Shown here: piece by piece, positions 24,361 to 33,334 of the stretch
Position numbering within the stretch: position 1 is the first letter of the stretch
How the letters are laid out: every line of letters begins with the position of its first letter
Assembly (NCBI RefSeq): GCF_042427585.1
Contig: NZ_JBHMFC010000001.1
Span: forward strand, 107,587-171,586
DNA length: 64,000 nucleotides
Reading direction: 5' to 3'
Origin: Pseudalgibacter ostreae
GTDB lineage: Bacteria > Bacteroidota > Bacteroidia > Flavobacteriales > Flavobacteriaceae
Notes under the pieces: generated by a model
What the model was told of the DNA's origin: nothing
Databases searched by the model: none
Seen by the model: the letters and a program-made list of their open reading frames with translations, nothing else
Translations under genes and position numbers: made by a program

Positions 24361-25476
24361 TTAATGTGAATGGTCGTGCTCTTCAACCGCCATTCCTATA
24401 AATAATGATGATAACATGGTGAAAATAAAAGCTTGTAAAAATGCTACCAAAAGTTCTATTACAAATATAAATAACGATAAAAACAAAGACACCCCTGTAG
24501 ACACCACTGGTCCAAAGGCAGCTTTTAAGGTAATCATTAACGCTATCAGACTCATAAACACAAAATGACCTGCTGTCATGTTCGCAAACAAACGCACCAA
24601 TAAGGAAAAAGGCTTAATAACAAGAAAACCTACCAACTCCACAACCGCTAAAACAGGTCTTAACAAATAAGGAACTCCAGGCATCCATAAGGTGTGTGCC
24701 CAAAAATCTTTACTTCCACTAAACAAATAAATTATCATTGTAAAAACAGCCAAACAAGCCGTTACCGCTATTTGTCCGGTAACATTAAACCCTAATGGTG
24801 TTAATCCTAATATATTTAAAATCCAAATAAAGAAAAAAACCGTTAATAAGAACCCCATAAACTTACGGTACTTCTTCTCTCCTATATTCGGTCTTGCAAT
24901 TTCGTCACGAACATAAATAACCAAAGGTTCCAAAGCACGGCCAAAACCTCTTGGCACAACGTTTCCTTTTTTATACCCATTGGCTAATCTACCAAATATT
25001 AAAACCATTATCAATCCGGCTAAAAGCATACCAAAAACACTTTTCGTAATAGAGAAATCTAAAACTTTAGTCGCATTAACAACGTGGTGGGTTTCATCTA
25101 AACTAACAGTTGTTGCACCTTCTTCTAGCTCGTATATTTTACTATGAAATTTAAAAAGCTTCGTGTCACCAGCATCTACAATCACCTGTCCGTTATCATC
25201 ATGCTGAAAAGCAGAAGACATAAACGTTTTTAGCCCATTACTGGTCCAAACAATTACAGGAAGAGGAAATCCGTAGTGTGTATTTGTTTTATTATCAGAA
25301 TAAAAATGGAAATCGTGAGAATCTTTTAAGTGATGCGCAATATATGCTCTGATTTCGGTTGGAGAATCAATCTGATTGCCTGAGTGTTGTTGATCATCGT
25401 TTGCAAATGCAGATAAGGAAAACAATGTCAAAACTAAAACTGCTATAAAATTGATAGATTTTTTTGCTACCATCAT
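24361..25476 (-). CDS. atpB: ATP synthase F0 subunit a
   Basis: 371 aa, longer than the usual 240-280 because of an N-terminal signal-like helix (SINFIAVLVLTLFSLSAFA) and a periplasmic domain rich in His and Asp (to about 145), a form known from Bacteroidota. The membrane part has the essential Arg in LLVRLFANMTAGH and forms the proton half-channels next to the c-ring. The C-terminus ends in a His-rich tail (EEHDHSH). It starts at ATG 25476 or the next codon. 133 nt separate it from the DUF6168 gene. Confidence 0.97.
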   Translation of the reverse strand: MMVAKKSINFIAVLVLTLFSLSAFANDDQQHSGNQIDSPTEIRAYIAHHLKDSHDFHFYSDNKTNTHYGFPLPVIVWTSNGLKTFMSSAFQHDDNGQVIVDAGDTKLFKFHSKIYELEEGATTVSLDETHHVVNATKVLDFSITKSVFGMLLAGLIMVLIFGRLANGYKKGNVVPRGFGRALEPLVIYVRDEIARPNIGEKKYRKFMGFLLTVFFFIWILNILGLTPLGFNVTGQIAVTACLAVFTMIIYLFSGSKDFWAHTLWMPGVPYLLRPVLAVVELVGFLVIKPFSLLVRLFANMTAGHFVFMSLIALMITLKAAFGPVVSTGVSLFLSLFIFVIELLVAFLQAFIFTMLSSLFIGMAVEEHDHSH

Positions 25477-25609
25477 ATCTTCTGTGACTAAATAAATTTA
25501 TGCTTCGTAAATTTTGTGCAAATGTAAGTAATAATTTAAAAATTAAAACGGTTTTTCATTGAGATTTTTACAATAGTTATGATACTACAAGAAACCCTTT
25601 TGAATATTA

Positions 25610-25981
25610 TTATTTACTGTTTAATAATTTTGCTATACTAATGGCTTCTGTCATTAGAAATAGAAACAATGGCACAACCAAACCTATACGTTCAGATTGC
25701 GATAAATTATCATTATAGAAAACAGAGTCCTGAAAAAACAAAACAAATGCCCCTATTTTGAAAAAAATCAAGGCTAAGTAAGTATAGCCTGCTTGACTAG
25801 GCAATTCACTTGCCATAAACTCCATTAATACGTAAACGATAACGGCAGAAATAAGATGAAAGAGGTATACATGTAGTAACGAATATGCAGGGGGATCGGT
25901 TACAAGATAGTTATGAAGGTTGAAGCTTACAAGAAAAAGTACAACCAAAATACCCACTACATACAGAATGCGCTTAATCAT
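25610..25981 (-). CDS. Four-helix membrane protein (DUF6168 family) of the atp cluster
   Basis: 123 aa with four hydrophobic helices (about 5-22, 35-58, 65-85, 98-118). It matches the small membrane proteins I associate with DUF6168 in flavobacterial atp clusters. Its start overlaps the stop of the atpZ-like gene by 1 nt (TAATG). Size and position recall AtpI, which assists c-ring assembly, but no AtpI motif is visible, so the function is unassigned. Confidence 0.75.
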   Translation of the reverse strand: MIKRILYVVGILVVLFLVSFNLHNYLVTDPPAYSLLHVYLFHLISAVIVYVLMEFMASELPSQAGYTYLALIFFKIGAFVLFFQDSVFYNDNLSQSERIGLVVPLFLFLMTEAISIAKLLNSK

Positions 25982-26247
25982 TATTTATTTTTTTTAGGTT
26001 TATTGTTGTTATTGGTGATGTTTGAAACTTGTTTAATTACGGCATAGATAGCAATAAAAACCGAAAGCAACGTGACTATCTTAAAGTACAGCTGGTTAGC
26101 GCTATCAAATTCAACATCTAACCAAGCCCCTAATTTACTTCCTAGATAGATTGTTGCTCCCATTTGAATGGCAATAGAAGAGAATCTAATATAAGGGTTA
26201 AACTGCTTTTTCTGCTTCTGATTTTTTGGGTTGTTGTTGCCCTCCAT
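25981..26247 (-). CDS. atpZ: AtpZ/AtpI family protein
   Basis: 88 aa, two membrane helices (about 20-40 and 52-73) with the family pattern SSIAIQMGATIYLGSKLGAWLD. AtpZ/AtpI proteins assist assembly of the F0 rotor or carry cations. The coding region overlaps the end of the bactofilin gene by 50 nt in another frame, and the DUF6168 gene by 1 nt, so the three are co-translated. Confidence 0.88.
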   Translation of the reverse strand: MEGNNNPKNQKQKKQFNPYIRFSSIAIQMGATIYLGSKLGAWLDVEFDSANQLYFKIVTLLSVFIAIYAVIKQVSNITNNNNKPKKNK

Positions 26248-26623
26248 GGTTCATCTCTTTTGTTGCACCTTTCATTATACACGTTACATTAAATGTTGCT
26301 CCTGGCTCAACGGCCAACTTCTCCGAAACTACTTCTCCCTCAATATATGCAGTAGCTTTTAAAGTAAGGGTTCCTGAAAGCGTAAGCCTTCCAGAAAACT
26401 TTCCTTCAAAATAAGCATCGGTACCCTGTAAAGACCCGTTTATATGTCCGGTTTTACCAACCACAACTTTACCAGTGGTATTTATATTTCCTTCTATTAT
26501 GCCATCTATTCTAAAATCTCCTTCACTCGTAAGGTCTCCAACAATTTTAGTGCCTTGCGCAATTATATTTTGACTTGTTTTATCGTCCATGTGTTTGCTT
26601 TTTTTTTTACTCTCAGAAAACAT
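26198..26623 (-). CDS. Bactofilin family cytoskeletal protein
   Basis: 141 aa. The core (about 20-120) has the repeating short strands of a right-handed beta-helix: GTKIVGDLTSEGDFRIDG, GNINTTGKVVVG, GHINGSLQGTDAYFEG, GRLTLSGTLTLKATAYIEG. Bactofilins polymerise without nucleotide and position cell-wall enzymes. It starts 11 nt after the porW stop and its last 50 nt also encode the start of AtpZ. The C-terminal tail (GGQQQPKKSEAEKAV) is disordered. Confidence 0.93.
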   Translation of the reverse strand: MFSESKKKSKHMDDKTSQNIIAQGTKIVGDLTSEGDFRIDGIIEGNINTTGKVVVGKTGHINGSLQGTDAYFEGKFSGRLTLSGTLTLKATAYIEGEVVSEKLAVEPGATFNVTCIMKGATKEMNHGGQQQPKKSEAEKAV

Positions 26624-26634
26624 AATATTTCAAT

Positions 26635-29217
26635 TTAATTATTAGTGGTACCCAAATAAGTCTCCAGGTTTTTATGAATTTGAATGGTTTGATAATTTTT
26701 TGAAGATATGGCAAAATAAGGTTTTTTTATTTTCTTCTTATCTTCTTTTATTAGTAATTGATCAAATGTTTTGGCTACAGTTTTATTTTTTAAACCATGA
26801 ATAACTACAAACACAGTATCGGGATTATATACATCTATCGAGGTTTTTAAATCGTAATATTTTATATTTAACAATACTTCATTTAAAACGGTATTAAAAT
26901 CCTGAATGACGCTTTGGGTAGCCTTTTCAAATTGAAATATGACTTTATAGTGTGCCTCTACAGCTTCATCTTCAACCAGCTCGGTAGACTTTATTCTTGT
27001 TAACACTTGGTTTACGATATGCTGCGCCTGCTGCCCTTCTGGCACATTGGCATAAGTAACGGCAACTTGATTAATAGCTTCACTATAAGGCTCATACCCA
27101 TACAGCCTTCCTATTGCCGTTGCTTTTAAAAGTTCAAATTTTGGCACTATAGGGTCACCATCAAACACACGTATATGTGTTTCACTTTCACGTATCACTT
27201 GGGCGTATTCCTGATTTTCATACTGCGCATAAACCGTTTCATAAATACTTTCCGGACTGTTTTCGTCTTTTTCCGACACAAAGTCTGGATTGGTCAATAT
27301 CGTAGCATAACGCGAATCGGGATAATTTTTTATAATGTCTTTTTTAGCAATTTCAGCTTCGCTATTCTCGCCTAATAATTCGTAAATTTTATAAAGATTA
27401 TACTTCGAAGGCAATACGAGACGGTCTTCCGGATTGCTTTTTAACAACGCTTCAAATTTATTTTTTGATCGATTATATTCTTTAAATTTTTCCTTATAAA
27501 TAAGCCCTAACTGATAATAGGCATAATTTCTTTCTTTAGAAATGCTGTCTATTTCTTTTTCTGTTGAAGGAATTTTAGAAATATAAAATTGTGGATCAAA
27601 ATATTCATTAACGGTTTCTCGTTCAGCGACAGCTGAATTTAAGACATCAGGATTACTAAGTTCTGAAGTGTTTTTATTCGACCAGCGCCAATTATCTTCT
27701 AAGCGTCTATTTCCCCAAGTTTTTACAAACTCATTTTTGCCATACGCCACTGTAGTAGGGTTATAAAAATAAAAAAGAGCTGCTTGACTTGGCGCGCCAG
27801 GGCCCCTTGTTGCCGCTGATATTTGGGATGAATTGCCCAAGTTTACACCCCCTATTTCCAGGCCTGCATCTCGGTTTCGTTCGGCAGCCTCTTGTTTCGC
27901 TTTTTCGTCTTCAGCCTGTTTTTTAAGTATTGCAACAAAATTTTCAAAATAGGCTAGTTTATCTTCTTCTGAAAAATTCACTAATTTCAAAACACTATCA
28001 TTCACTTGGGCGATTTGCTCATAATAAATAACATCTTCCAAATTATCTCGTTTGCGTTTGATGGTTCGATAAGGCTTGGAATTCAATTTCAAATTCAGCA
28101 GGGTACTATCGTAATAAGCCCCAGCTAGTTTATAAACAGAGCTATCAAAATTCATATCACCAAGAATTTGATAATTTTTAGCCTTGAGTTGCTTATCTTG
28201 TGAAGGCACTCGCAATGATTTATTATAGTACGCTATCGCTAATGAATCTGCCTCTCTTTCTAAATGAAATTGGCCTATTTGATGGTAAATCTTATCTAAA
28301 AAAGGTCTGTTTTCCCTGTCTTCTTCAAGTTCTGTTAAAAACTCCCATAAAGCAATAGTATCGCCTTTTTCGTAATCGAAATTTTTAACTTTTTCAAGGT
28401 GTGCATTTATCATGTAAATGCGCGGTGTTTTTCTATTTAATGCAATAACCCTATCAAAAGCCATATTAGCACTATCCTTATAACTCAGTTTATTATAAAG
28501 CTGCCCTTGTATAAAACGATAACGCCCACGTTCTTCGTTGTTTTTCGTAGCATACGATGCCGTTTCTAAAAGCGTAATGGCCGTATCTAAAACTTTAGTA
28601 TTAATGTATGCCTGTGCCAGAATAGAGGTAGCATCTGCTAAGTCTTGACCTGTAATATCTTCTTGTTTTAAAAGACGTTTTAAATTCTCGATAGCCAACT
28701 CATCATTTTCCAAACGAATGTTGGTTTTCTCTCTCCAAATTTTGGCCTGATTTATCTTGTCACTTGCTGGATATTTATAAAGAATATAATTAAAGGCCTC
28801 TAAAGCAGGGATAAATCGTTGATCAAAATAACGCGCCTTCCCTAACAATAAGTAAGCTTCGTCCATCTGTGGGTTTTTTTCTTTCCCATCTATGTTCATG
28901 CTATGTTTCTGAATCGCTTTAACTGCTTTTTCTTCAGAACGATTAAAATCTTCATTTTTAGACTGCCCAGGGAGGATAATTTCTTCATTAATTTCCATGC
29001 GTTCTATGGGCAGAATATCCCAGTAATTATCTGAATACGCGTTATTTAGGTTTTGACGACCTTGTTCCAACGCAATATAGCCATTATAGAGAGCATTATA
29101 TTCGGTTGTTAAAGCATGATAATTTCTACTTAAAAATTTATCTTTTTTTCGGGAACAACCGGTTATGATACATGCGGAAATAGCAATGGCTGATATGGCG
29201 TAATAAAATGTTTTCAA
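26635..29217 (-). CDS. porW: Type IX secretion/gliding lipoprotein PorW (SprE)
   Basis: 860 aa. A signal peptide ends in ITGC with Cys21 lipidated. The N-terminal FLSRNYHALTTEYNALYNG and WDILPIERMEI blocks are the PorW/SprE hallmarks; many TPR units follow, then a long C-terminal part with a later TPR group (about 580-720). PorW is a periplasmic component needed for type IX secretion and, in gliders, for motility. The start is TTG (29215-29217); no ATG fits the signal peptide. It heads the leftward run that continues into the bactofilin and atp genes. The upstream gap (29218-29387) has only a weak promoter match. Confidence 0.9.
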   Translation of the reverse strand: MKTFYYAISAIAISACIITGCSRKKDKFLSRNYHALTTEYNALYNGYIALEQGRQNLNNAYSDNYWDILPIERMEINEEIILPGQSKNEDFNRSEEKAVKAIQKHSMNIDGKEKNPQMDEAYLLLGKARYFDQRFIPALEAFNYILYKYPASDKINQAKIWREKTNIRLENDELAIENLKRLLKQEDITGQDLADATSILAQAYINTKVLDTAITLLETASYATKNNEERGRYRFIQGQLYNKLSYKDSANMAFDRVIALNRKTPRIYMINAHLEKVKNFDYEKGDTIALWEFLTELEEDRENRPFLDKIYHQIGQFHLEREADSLAIAYYNKSLRVPSQDKQLKAKNYQILGDMNFDSSVYKLAGAYYDSTLLNLKLNSKPYRTIKRKRDNLEDVIYYEQIAQVNDSVLKLVNFSEEDKLAYFENFVAILKKQAEDEKAKQEAAERNRDAGLEIGGVNLGNSSQISAATRGPGAPSQAALFYFYNPTTVAYGKNEFVKTWGNRRLEDNWRWSNKNTSELSNPDVLNSAVAERETVNEYFDPQFYISKIPSTEKEIDSISKERNYAYYQLGLIYKEKFKEYNRSKNKFEALLKSNPEDRLVLPSKYNLYKIYELLGENSEAEIAKKDIIKNYPDSRYATILTNPDFVSEKDENSPESIYETVYAQYENQEYAQVIRESETHIRVFDGDPIVPKFELLKATAIGRLYGYEPYSEAINQVAVTYANVPEGQQAQHIVNQVLTRIKSTELVEDEAVEAHYKVIFQFEKATQSVIQDFNTVLNEVLLNIKYYDLKTSIDVYNPDTVFVVIHGLKNKTVAKTFDQLLIKEDKKKIKKPYFAISSKNYQTIQIHKNLETYLGTTNN

Positions 29218-29387
29218 TACCCTGTTTATTTGGTGCTATAAATAACTATAAACTATTACATTTAGTATGCAAGAGGGTAAAAATAAGCATCTTTTTTGAT
29301 TAAGCTGTAAAATGAAACATTTTTTGGATAAACTGTGATTTTTAAAAAAAAAGACACTTGAAATAATGTATAATTATACCACAAAGA

Positions 29388-30101
29388 CTACGGCTTAACC
29401 CCATGCGTGTGTTCAAAATAAAACTCAAGCTCCCTTAACGTGGCTGGGCTAGTAACTAAATCTTTTACAATGCATCCTTTCTCAAGCACTACAACACGTT
29501 CACACACTTCGGTAACATGAATTAGATCATGGCTGGAAATTAAAACGGTTATCCCTTGTTCTTGAGCCAGGTTTCTTATAATCTGTTTTAACTTAATCTG
29601 GGTTGTTGGATCTAAGTTAGCAAATGGCTCATCTAAAATAACCACTTCAGGCCGACCTATTAAAGCCGCTATAATGCCAACCTTTTTCTGGTTTCCCTTA
29701 CTCAAATCGCGAAGGTATTTTTTCTGGCCTAAAACCTCATCATGAAAAAAATCTTTAAACTGAGTTAAAAAAGCACTTACCTCGATTTTGTTCTGATGTC
29801 GCAATTCTCCAATAAAATAGAAATACTCTTCAGCAGTTAAATAACCAATTAAAAAACTTTCATCAATAAAAGCCGATGTAAACGATTTCCAATCTTCACT
29901 CTCATGAACCAATACCGTATGGTTTTCGATATATCCAGTTGTGGGCTGAATCAAATCTAAAAGCAGACTAAAGTAGGTGGTTTTTCCAGCCCCATTATTT
30001 CCTACAAGTCCAAAACTTTGTCCCTTAGGTATCTCTAAAGACTCTATATGCAATACCGTTTTAGAATGATATGTTTTAGAAAGATTCGTTGTTTTAATCA
30101 T
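29388..30101 (-). CDS. ABC transporter ATP-binding protein
   Basis: 237 aa. Walker A GNNGAGKTT (34-42), signature-like LSKGNQKKV and Walker B VVILDEPFANLD are in order; the H-loop is in ISSHDLIHV. It follows the permease gene by 14 nt and pairs with it. The overall form is that of exporter-type or bacteriocin/antibiotic-efflux ABC ATPases; the substrate is unknown. Confidence 0.95.
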   Translation of the reverse strand: MIKTTNLSKTYHSKTVLHIESLEIPKGQSFGLVGNNGAGKTTYFSLLLDLIQPTTGYIENHTVLVHESEDWKSFTSAFIDESFLIGYLTAEEYFYFIGELRHQNKIEVSAFLTQFKDFFHDEVLGQKKYLRDLSKGNQKKVGIIAALIGRPEVVILDEPFANLDPTTQIKLKQIIRNLAQEQGITVLISSHDLIHVTEVCERVVVLEKGCIVKDLVTSPATLRELEFYFEHTHGVKP

Positions 30102-30115
30102 ACCCTTTAACTGTT

Positions 30116-31588
30116 TTAATTGGTTTGTTTATAAGCGGCAAGTGTTTTATACTTTTCCTTTTTATAGACTTTCTCTATAGCTTTAAAGACTTTGTTTTTA
30201 AACAGCAAGCCCAACACGCCTAAGAGCATCACCAAAACAAGTCCAAACGTGTCTCCTAATGTAAAATGACCGATAGCATATACCAGCATAGGCAAAAGAA
30301 CTTTTGGTATGGTGAGCAATACTGTTTTTGCATTAAAAGACTTTTTATCACCAAATGCTTTCTTACCAGAGGCCAAATCTATAGGCGTTTTAACATAAGC
30401 ACCGCCCCAAAGCACCATATAGCCATTAATGCCAACATTGTAAATCGCACCAGCTATAATTGCCAAATAGGCTTGCCATCCAAAATACAAATAAAACGAC
30501 GCCAATAGCGTTGAAACACCGGTAGCAGCCACCATCAAATACCATTTAGAATTTAAATACGCCTTATATCGGATATTCTGACTCATCATAAGCGGGTAAT
30601 AGGCACTGTCCCAACTGGGCACAAACTGTCCGAAACTAAATAAAAACCCTCCAGACACAAAAATACCAGCAAAAACCCTCCAAAAAGGACCGCTATAAGC
30701 TTCAACACCTCCCGTAAAAAACATCAAGCCATAAAAAAGAAACAAAACACTCATGAATAAAGTGGACCGAGAACGTTTATTTCTTTTAATCAGTTTTATG
30801 TCATTTTTTAAAAAAACAGACAGACTTCCAAACCTATTTAGCCAAGCTAAATCTTGAGTGTGCGCTACATCTACTTTTTTTGCCAACCCACTATCCAGGT
30901 ACAAATTCCTCCTATAATAATGAAAGGCCATAACATAAAAGAAGATTAACCATAAACTTGGTACAACAGCTAGAAAAGGCCTATCATAAAAGATTTGAAA
31001 CAAAGGGGCCGTAAAACTACTTATATCGAGAACATCATAATATTTTAACACCCCAAAACCTAAAAAAATCACTAATAGTATATAAAGCAACAAGTCTTTA
31101 TTGCTTATAAAGACATTTATAAAATTATTACTAAACAGCATAGCAGTAAGCGCCAAATACCAACCTAAAACCTGACTAATCGGGTAGCCCTCTTTTACTA
31201 AAACAAAAGAAAAAGGAAGAAAAAAAAAGGTGTGAATCACATTATAAAATGAAGGCATGGTTTTAATTAATCCAAAACTCACAATCTTGTTTTTTTTTAT
31301 GGGCAGATACAATAAAGGCTTAATATTTATGATAGGCATCTTTTGAAAAAAATAGCGAAAAACCAAATCAAAGACCACATAAAACACAAGCATTTGATTC
31401 ACTATACGCAAAGGATCTTGATTGAAGTGTTCTTCGATAAGATAATATGCTCCAATACCTAAACTTAAGAACGAGGCCACCATGAAAAGCGACGAAAACG
31501 CTAAAGCCATCTTTAAAACAACGTTAACTTTAAAAGACGCCGATCTAAAAAAGGATTTCCACTCTAAGCTTAGAAAATGTTTTATCAC
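30116..31588 (-). CDS. ABC transporter permease, DUF5687 family
   Basis: 490 aa with about ten hydrophobic helices; starts FLSLEWKSFFRSASF, typical of DUF5687. The start is GTG at 31588, consistent with the conserved N-terminus. It works with the ATPase encoded next, probably as an exporter. The DUF2059 gene lies 6 nt upstream on the same strand, so all three are likely co-transcribed. Confidence 0.85.
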   Translation of the reverse strand: MIKHFLSLEWKSFFRSASFKVNVVLKMALAFSSLFMVASFLSLGIGAYYLIEEHFNQDPLRIVNQMLVFYVVFDLVFRYFFQKMPIINIKPLLYLPIKKNKIVSFGLIKTMPSFYNVIHTFFFLPFSFVLVKEGYPISQVLGWYLALTAMLFSNNFINVFISNKDLLLYILLVIFLGFGVLKYYDVLDISSFTAPLFQIFYDRPFLAVVPSLWLIFFYVMAFHYYRRNLYLDSGLAKKVDVAHTQDLAWLNRFGSLSVFLKNDIKLIKRNKRSRSTLFMSVLFLFYGLMFFTGGVEAYSGPFWRVFAGIFVSGGFLFSFGQFVPSWDSAYYPLMMSQNIRYKAYLNSKWYLMVAATGVSTLLASFYLYFGWQAYLAIIAGAIYNVGINGYMVLWGGAYVKTPIDLASGKKAFGDKKSFNAKTVLLTIPKVLLPMLVYAIGHFTLGDTFGLVLVMLLGVLGLLFKNKVFKAIEKVYKKEKYKTLAAYKQTN

Positions 31589-31594
31589 CTTTTT

Positions 31595-31999
31595 TTATTT
31601 TGAATGTTTTTGAGCAATCGCTTGCACCTCCAAGCCCCAAGCTTGACCATGTGCCATGGCCGTTTGCATTAAAGACAACTGTTTCTCTGCTAATTTCTCC
31701 CCTAAGTCCGTTTTATAAAAACTCACTAATTGCTTGATTTCATTTTGAGTAAATTCCGCCATATAGATTCCTGCCATCTTATCATAAAGCCCCGCTAACG
31801 TACCATTCGCCTCTTTAGTAAAAGCCTCTTTATTAGCTTCTGGAACCATCATGCCGATTTGGAAAATAGCACTTTCAAAAGCAGCACCTGCGCCTGTAAG
31901 TTTAAGAAACTCCACCGTTTCATTTTTAAAGGCGGTTTGGTCTTGTGCTTGTAAGCTAAACATTGCCAAACATAAACATACCAATAGGATTTTTTTCAT
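31595..31999 (-). CDS. DUF2059 domain periplasmic protein
   Basis: 134 aa from the ATG at 31999 (a start further upstream at 32026 would precede the signal peptide and is rejected). The signal peptide KKILLVCLCLAMFSLQAQ is followed by a small helical domain (about 20-130) with MAEFTQNEIKQLVSFYKTDLGEK, the DUF2059 pattern. Its function is unknown. It precedes the DUF5687 ABC permease by 6 nt. The divergent gap to the next gene (32000-32259) shows nothing but a -7 element for the reductase. Confidence 0.85.
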   Translation of the reverse strand: MKKILLVCLCLAMFSLQAQDQTAFKNETVEFLKLTGAGAAFESAIFQIGMMVPEANKEAFTKEANGTLAGLYDKMAGIYMAEFTQNEIKQLVSFYKTDLGEKLAEKQLSLMQTAMAHGQAWGLEVQAIAQKHSK

Positions 32000-32235
32000 A
32001 TTGAACTCTTTGAGTTTTAAATTCACTTAATCTTGCTAAATTAAGGCTAAATGCTACAATTATGAGAAATTATATTCTGATAATTTATCATCTCGCTTTC
32101 CTTTAATCTGCACTTAAGCAGGTATAAATCTTCTTTATAAAATTTTCGCCACCCTAAATGCACTAAATTATTTACTTCCATGATGCTTCAGTGAATTTTT
32201 CTCTTCAATATCCCTTCAAAATGTGAAGGCTTTAC

Positions 32236-32243
32236 TATTTTTG
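32236..32243 (+). promoter_or_regulatory. -7 element of the reductase promoter
   Basis: TATTTTTG matches TAnnTTTG 16 nt before the ATG at 32260. No TTG is seen at the -33 distance. Confidence 0.4.
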
Positions 32244-32259
32244 CTTAAAACTTTTACAA

Positions 32260-33315
32260 ATGTCCGGATTTCACAAACTCACAGTCAAAGATATCACCAG
32301 AGAAACCAATCAAGCTATAAGCATCGGCTTTGATGTTCCTGAAAGCTTAAAAGACACTTTTGTTTTTCAAGCAGGCCAATATGTTACTTTAAAGATGGTT
32401 ATTAATGGACAAGAAATAAGACGAGATTACTCATTATGTTCTTCGCCCAAAAGTGGAGCGCTTCAAGTGGCTGTAAAAGAGGTTAAAGATGGTACGTTTT
32501 CATCTTATGCCAATACTGTTTTAAAAGTTGGAGACCTTGTAGAGGTTGCCCCTCCAAAAGGACGTTTTATCTTCACACCAAACGACTCTAAAACTAAAAA
32601 TATTGCTGCTTTTGCAGCTGGTAGTGGCATTACACCCATTTTAAGCATTATAAAATGTGCTTTAGAAGAAGAAGTTCATAGTAAAGTGATTTTAGTATAT
32701 GGCAATAAAACAACTTCTGATACTATGTTCTTGGACGCCCTTTTAAAACTTCAGCAACAATATAAAGAGCGCTTTTCCATTCAATTTGTATTTAGCCAAG
32801 AAGATGGAGAAGATTCTATTTTTGGACGTATAGAAAAGAGCACCGTAAATTATGTGATGAAAAATAAGCATAAACATATAGATGTGGACGCGTTTTATTT
32901 ATGTGGGCCAGAAGCCATGATCCATACTGTGAAAGATGTTTTAACAGCCAATGACATTAACAAAGACACCATCCATTTTGAACTTTTTAAAGCTGCAAAA
33001 CCGGTTGATGTTAACAACGATGCCCCTGCACATGGAAATACAAAAATTACCATTACTGTAGATGATGAAACCACCACGTTTGATATGCCTCAAAAACAAA
33101 CCGTTCTGGAAGCTGCATTAGACCATGATTTAGATGCTCCTTATTCTTGCCAAGGCGGTATTTGTAGCAGCTGTTTAGCAAGGATTACTGAAGGCGCCGC
33201 TACCATGAGACAAAACAATATCCTAACAGAAAGCGAAGTTGCCGAAGGTTTGATTTTAACATGTCAAGCTCATCCTACCACACCTACCCTTGCTGTAGAT
33301 TATGATGATGTTTAG
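32260..33315 (+). CDS. paaE: PaaE-like NAD(P)H-dependent FAD/[2Fe-2S] reductase
   Basis: 351 aa. An FAD-binding domain (about 1-100; RRDYSLCSSP binds FAD) and NAD(P) domain (about 105-235; AAGSGITPILS, YLCGPEAMI) precede a plant-type ferredoxin domain with Cys297, Cys302, Cys305 and Cys335. In PaaABCDE the enzyme passes electrons to the phenylacetyl-CoA epoxidase. None of paaABCD is nearby, so here it may serve another oxygenase; the symbol reflects similarity only. It is monocistronic and convergent with the GT9 gene. Confidence 0.85.
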   Translation: MSGFHKLTVKDITRETNQAISIGFDVPESLKDTFVFQAGQYVTLKMVINGQEIRRDYSLCSSPKSGALQVAVKEVKDGTFSSYANTVLKVGDLVEVAPPKGRFIFTPNDSKTKNIAAFAAGSGITPILSIIKCALEEEVHSKVILVYGNKTTSDTMFLDALLKLQQQYKERFSIQFVFSQEDGEDSIFGRIEKSTVNYVMKNKHKHIDVDAFYLCGPEAMIHTVKDVLTANDINKDTIHFELFKAAKPVDVNNDAPAHGNTKITITVDDETTTFDMPQKQTVLEAALDHDLDAPYSCQGGICSSCLARITEGAATMRQNNILTESEVAEGLILTCQAHPTTPTLAVDYDDV

Positions 33316-33334
33316 AAAGCTCCCTTAGCAACTT

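Noticed and set aside
19660..26247. Loss of atpD and atpC from the ATP synthase operon
   Set aside because: In Bacteroidota these two genes are normally encoded at a separate locus, so their absence here is expected.
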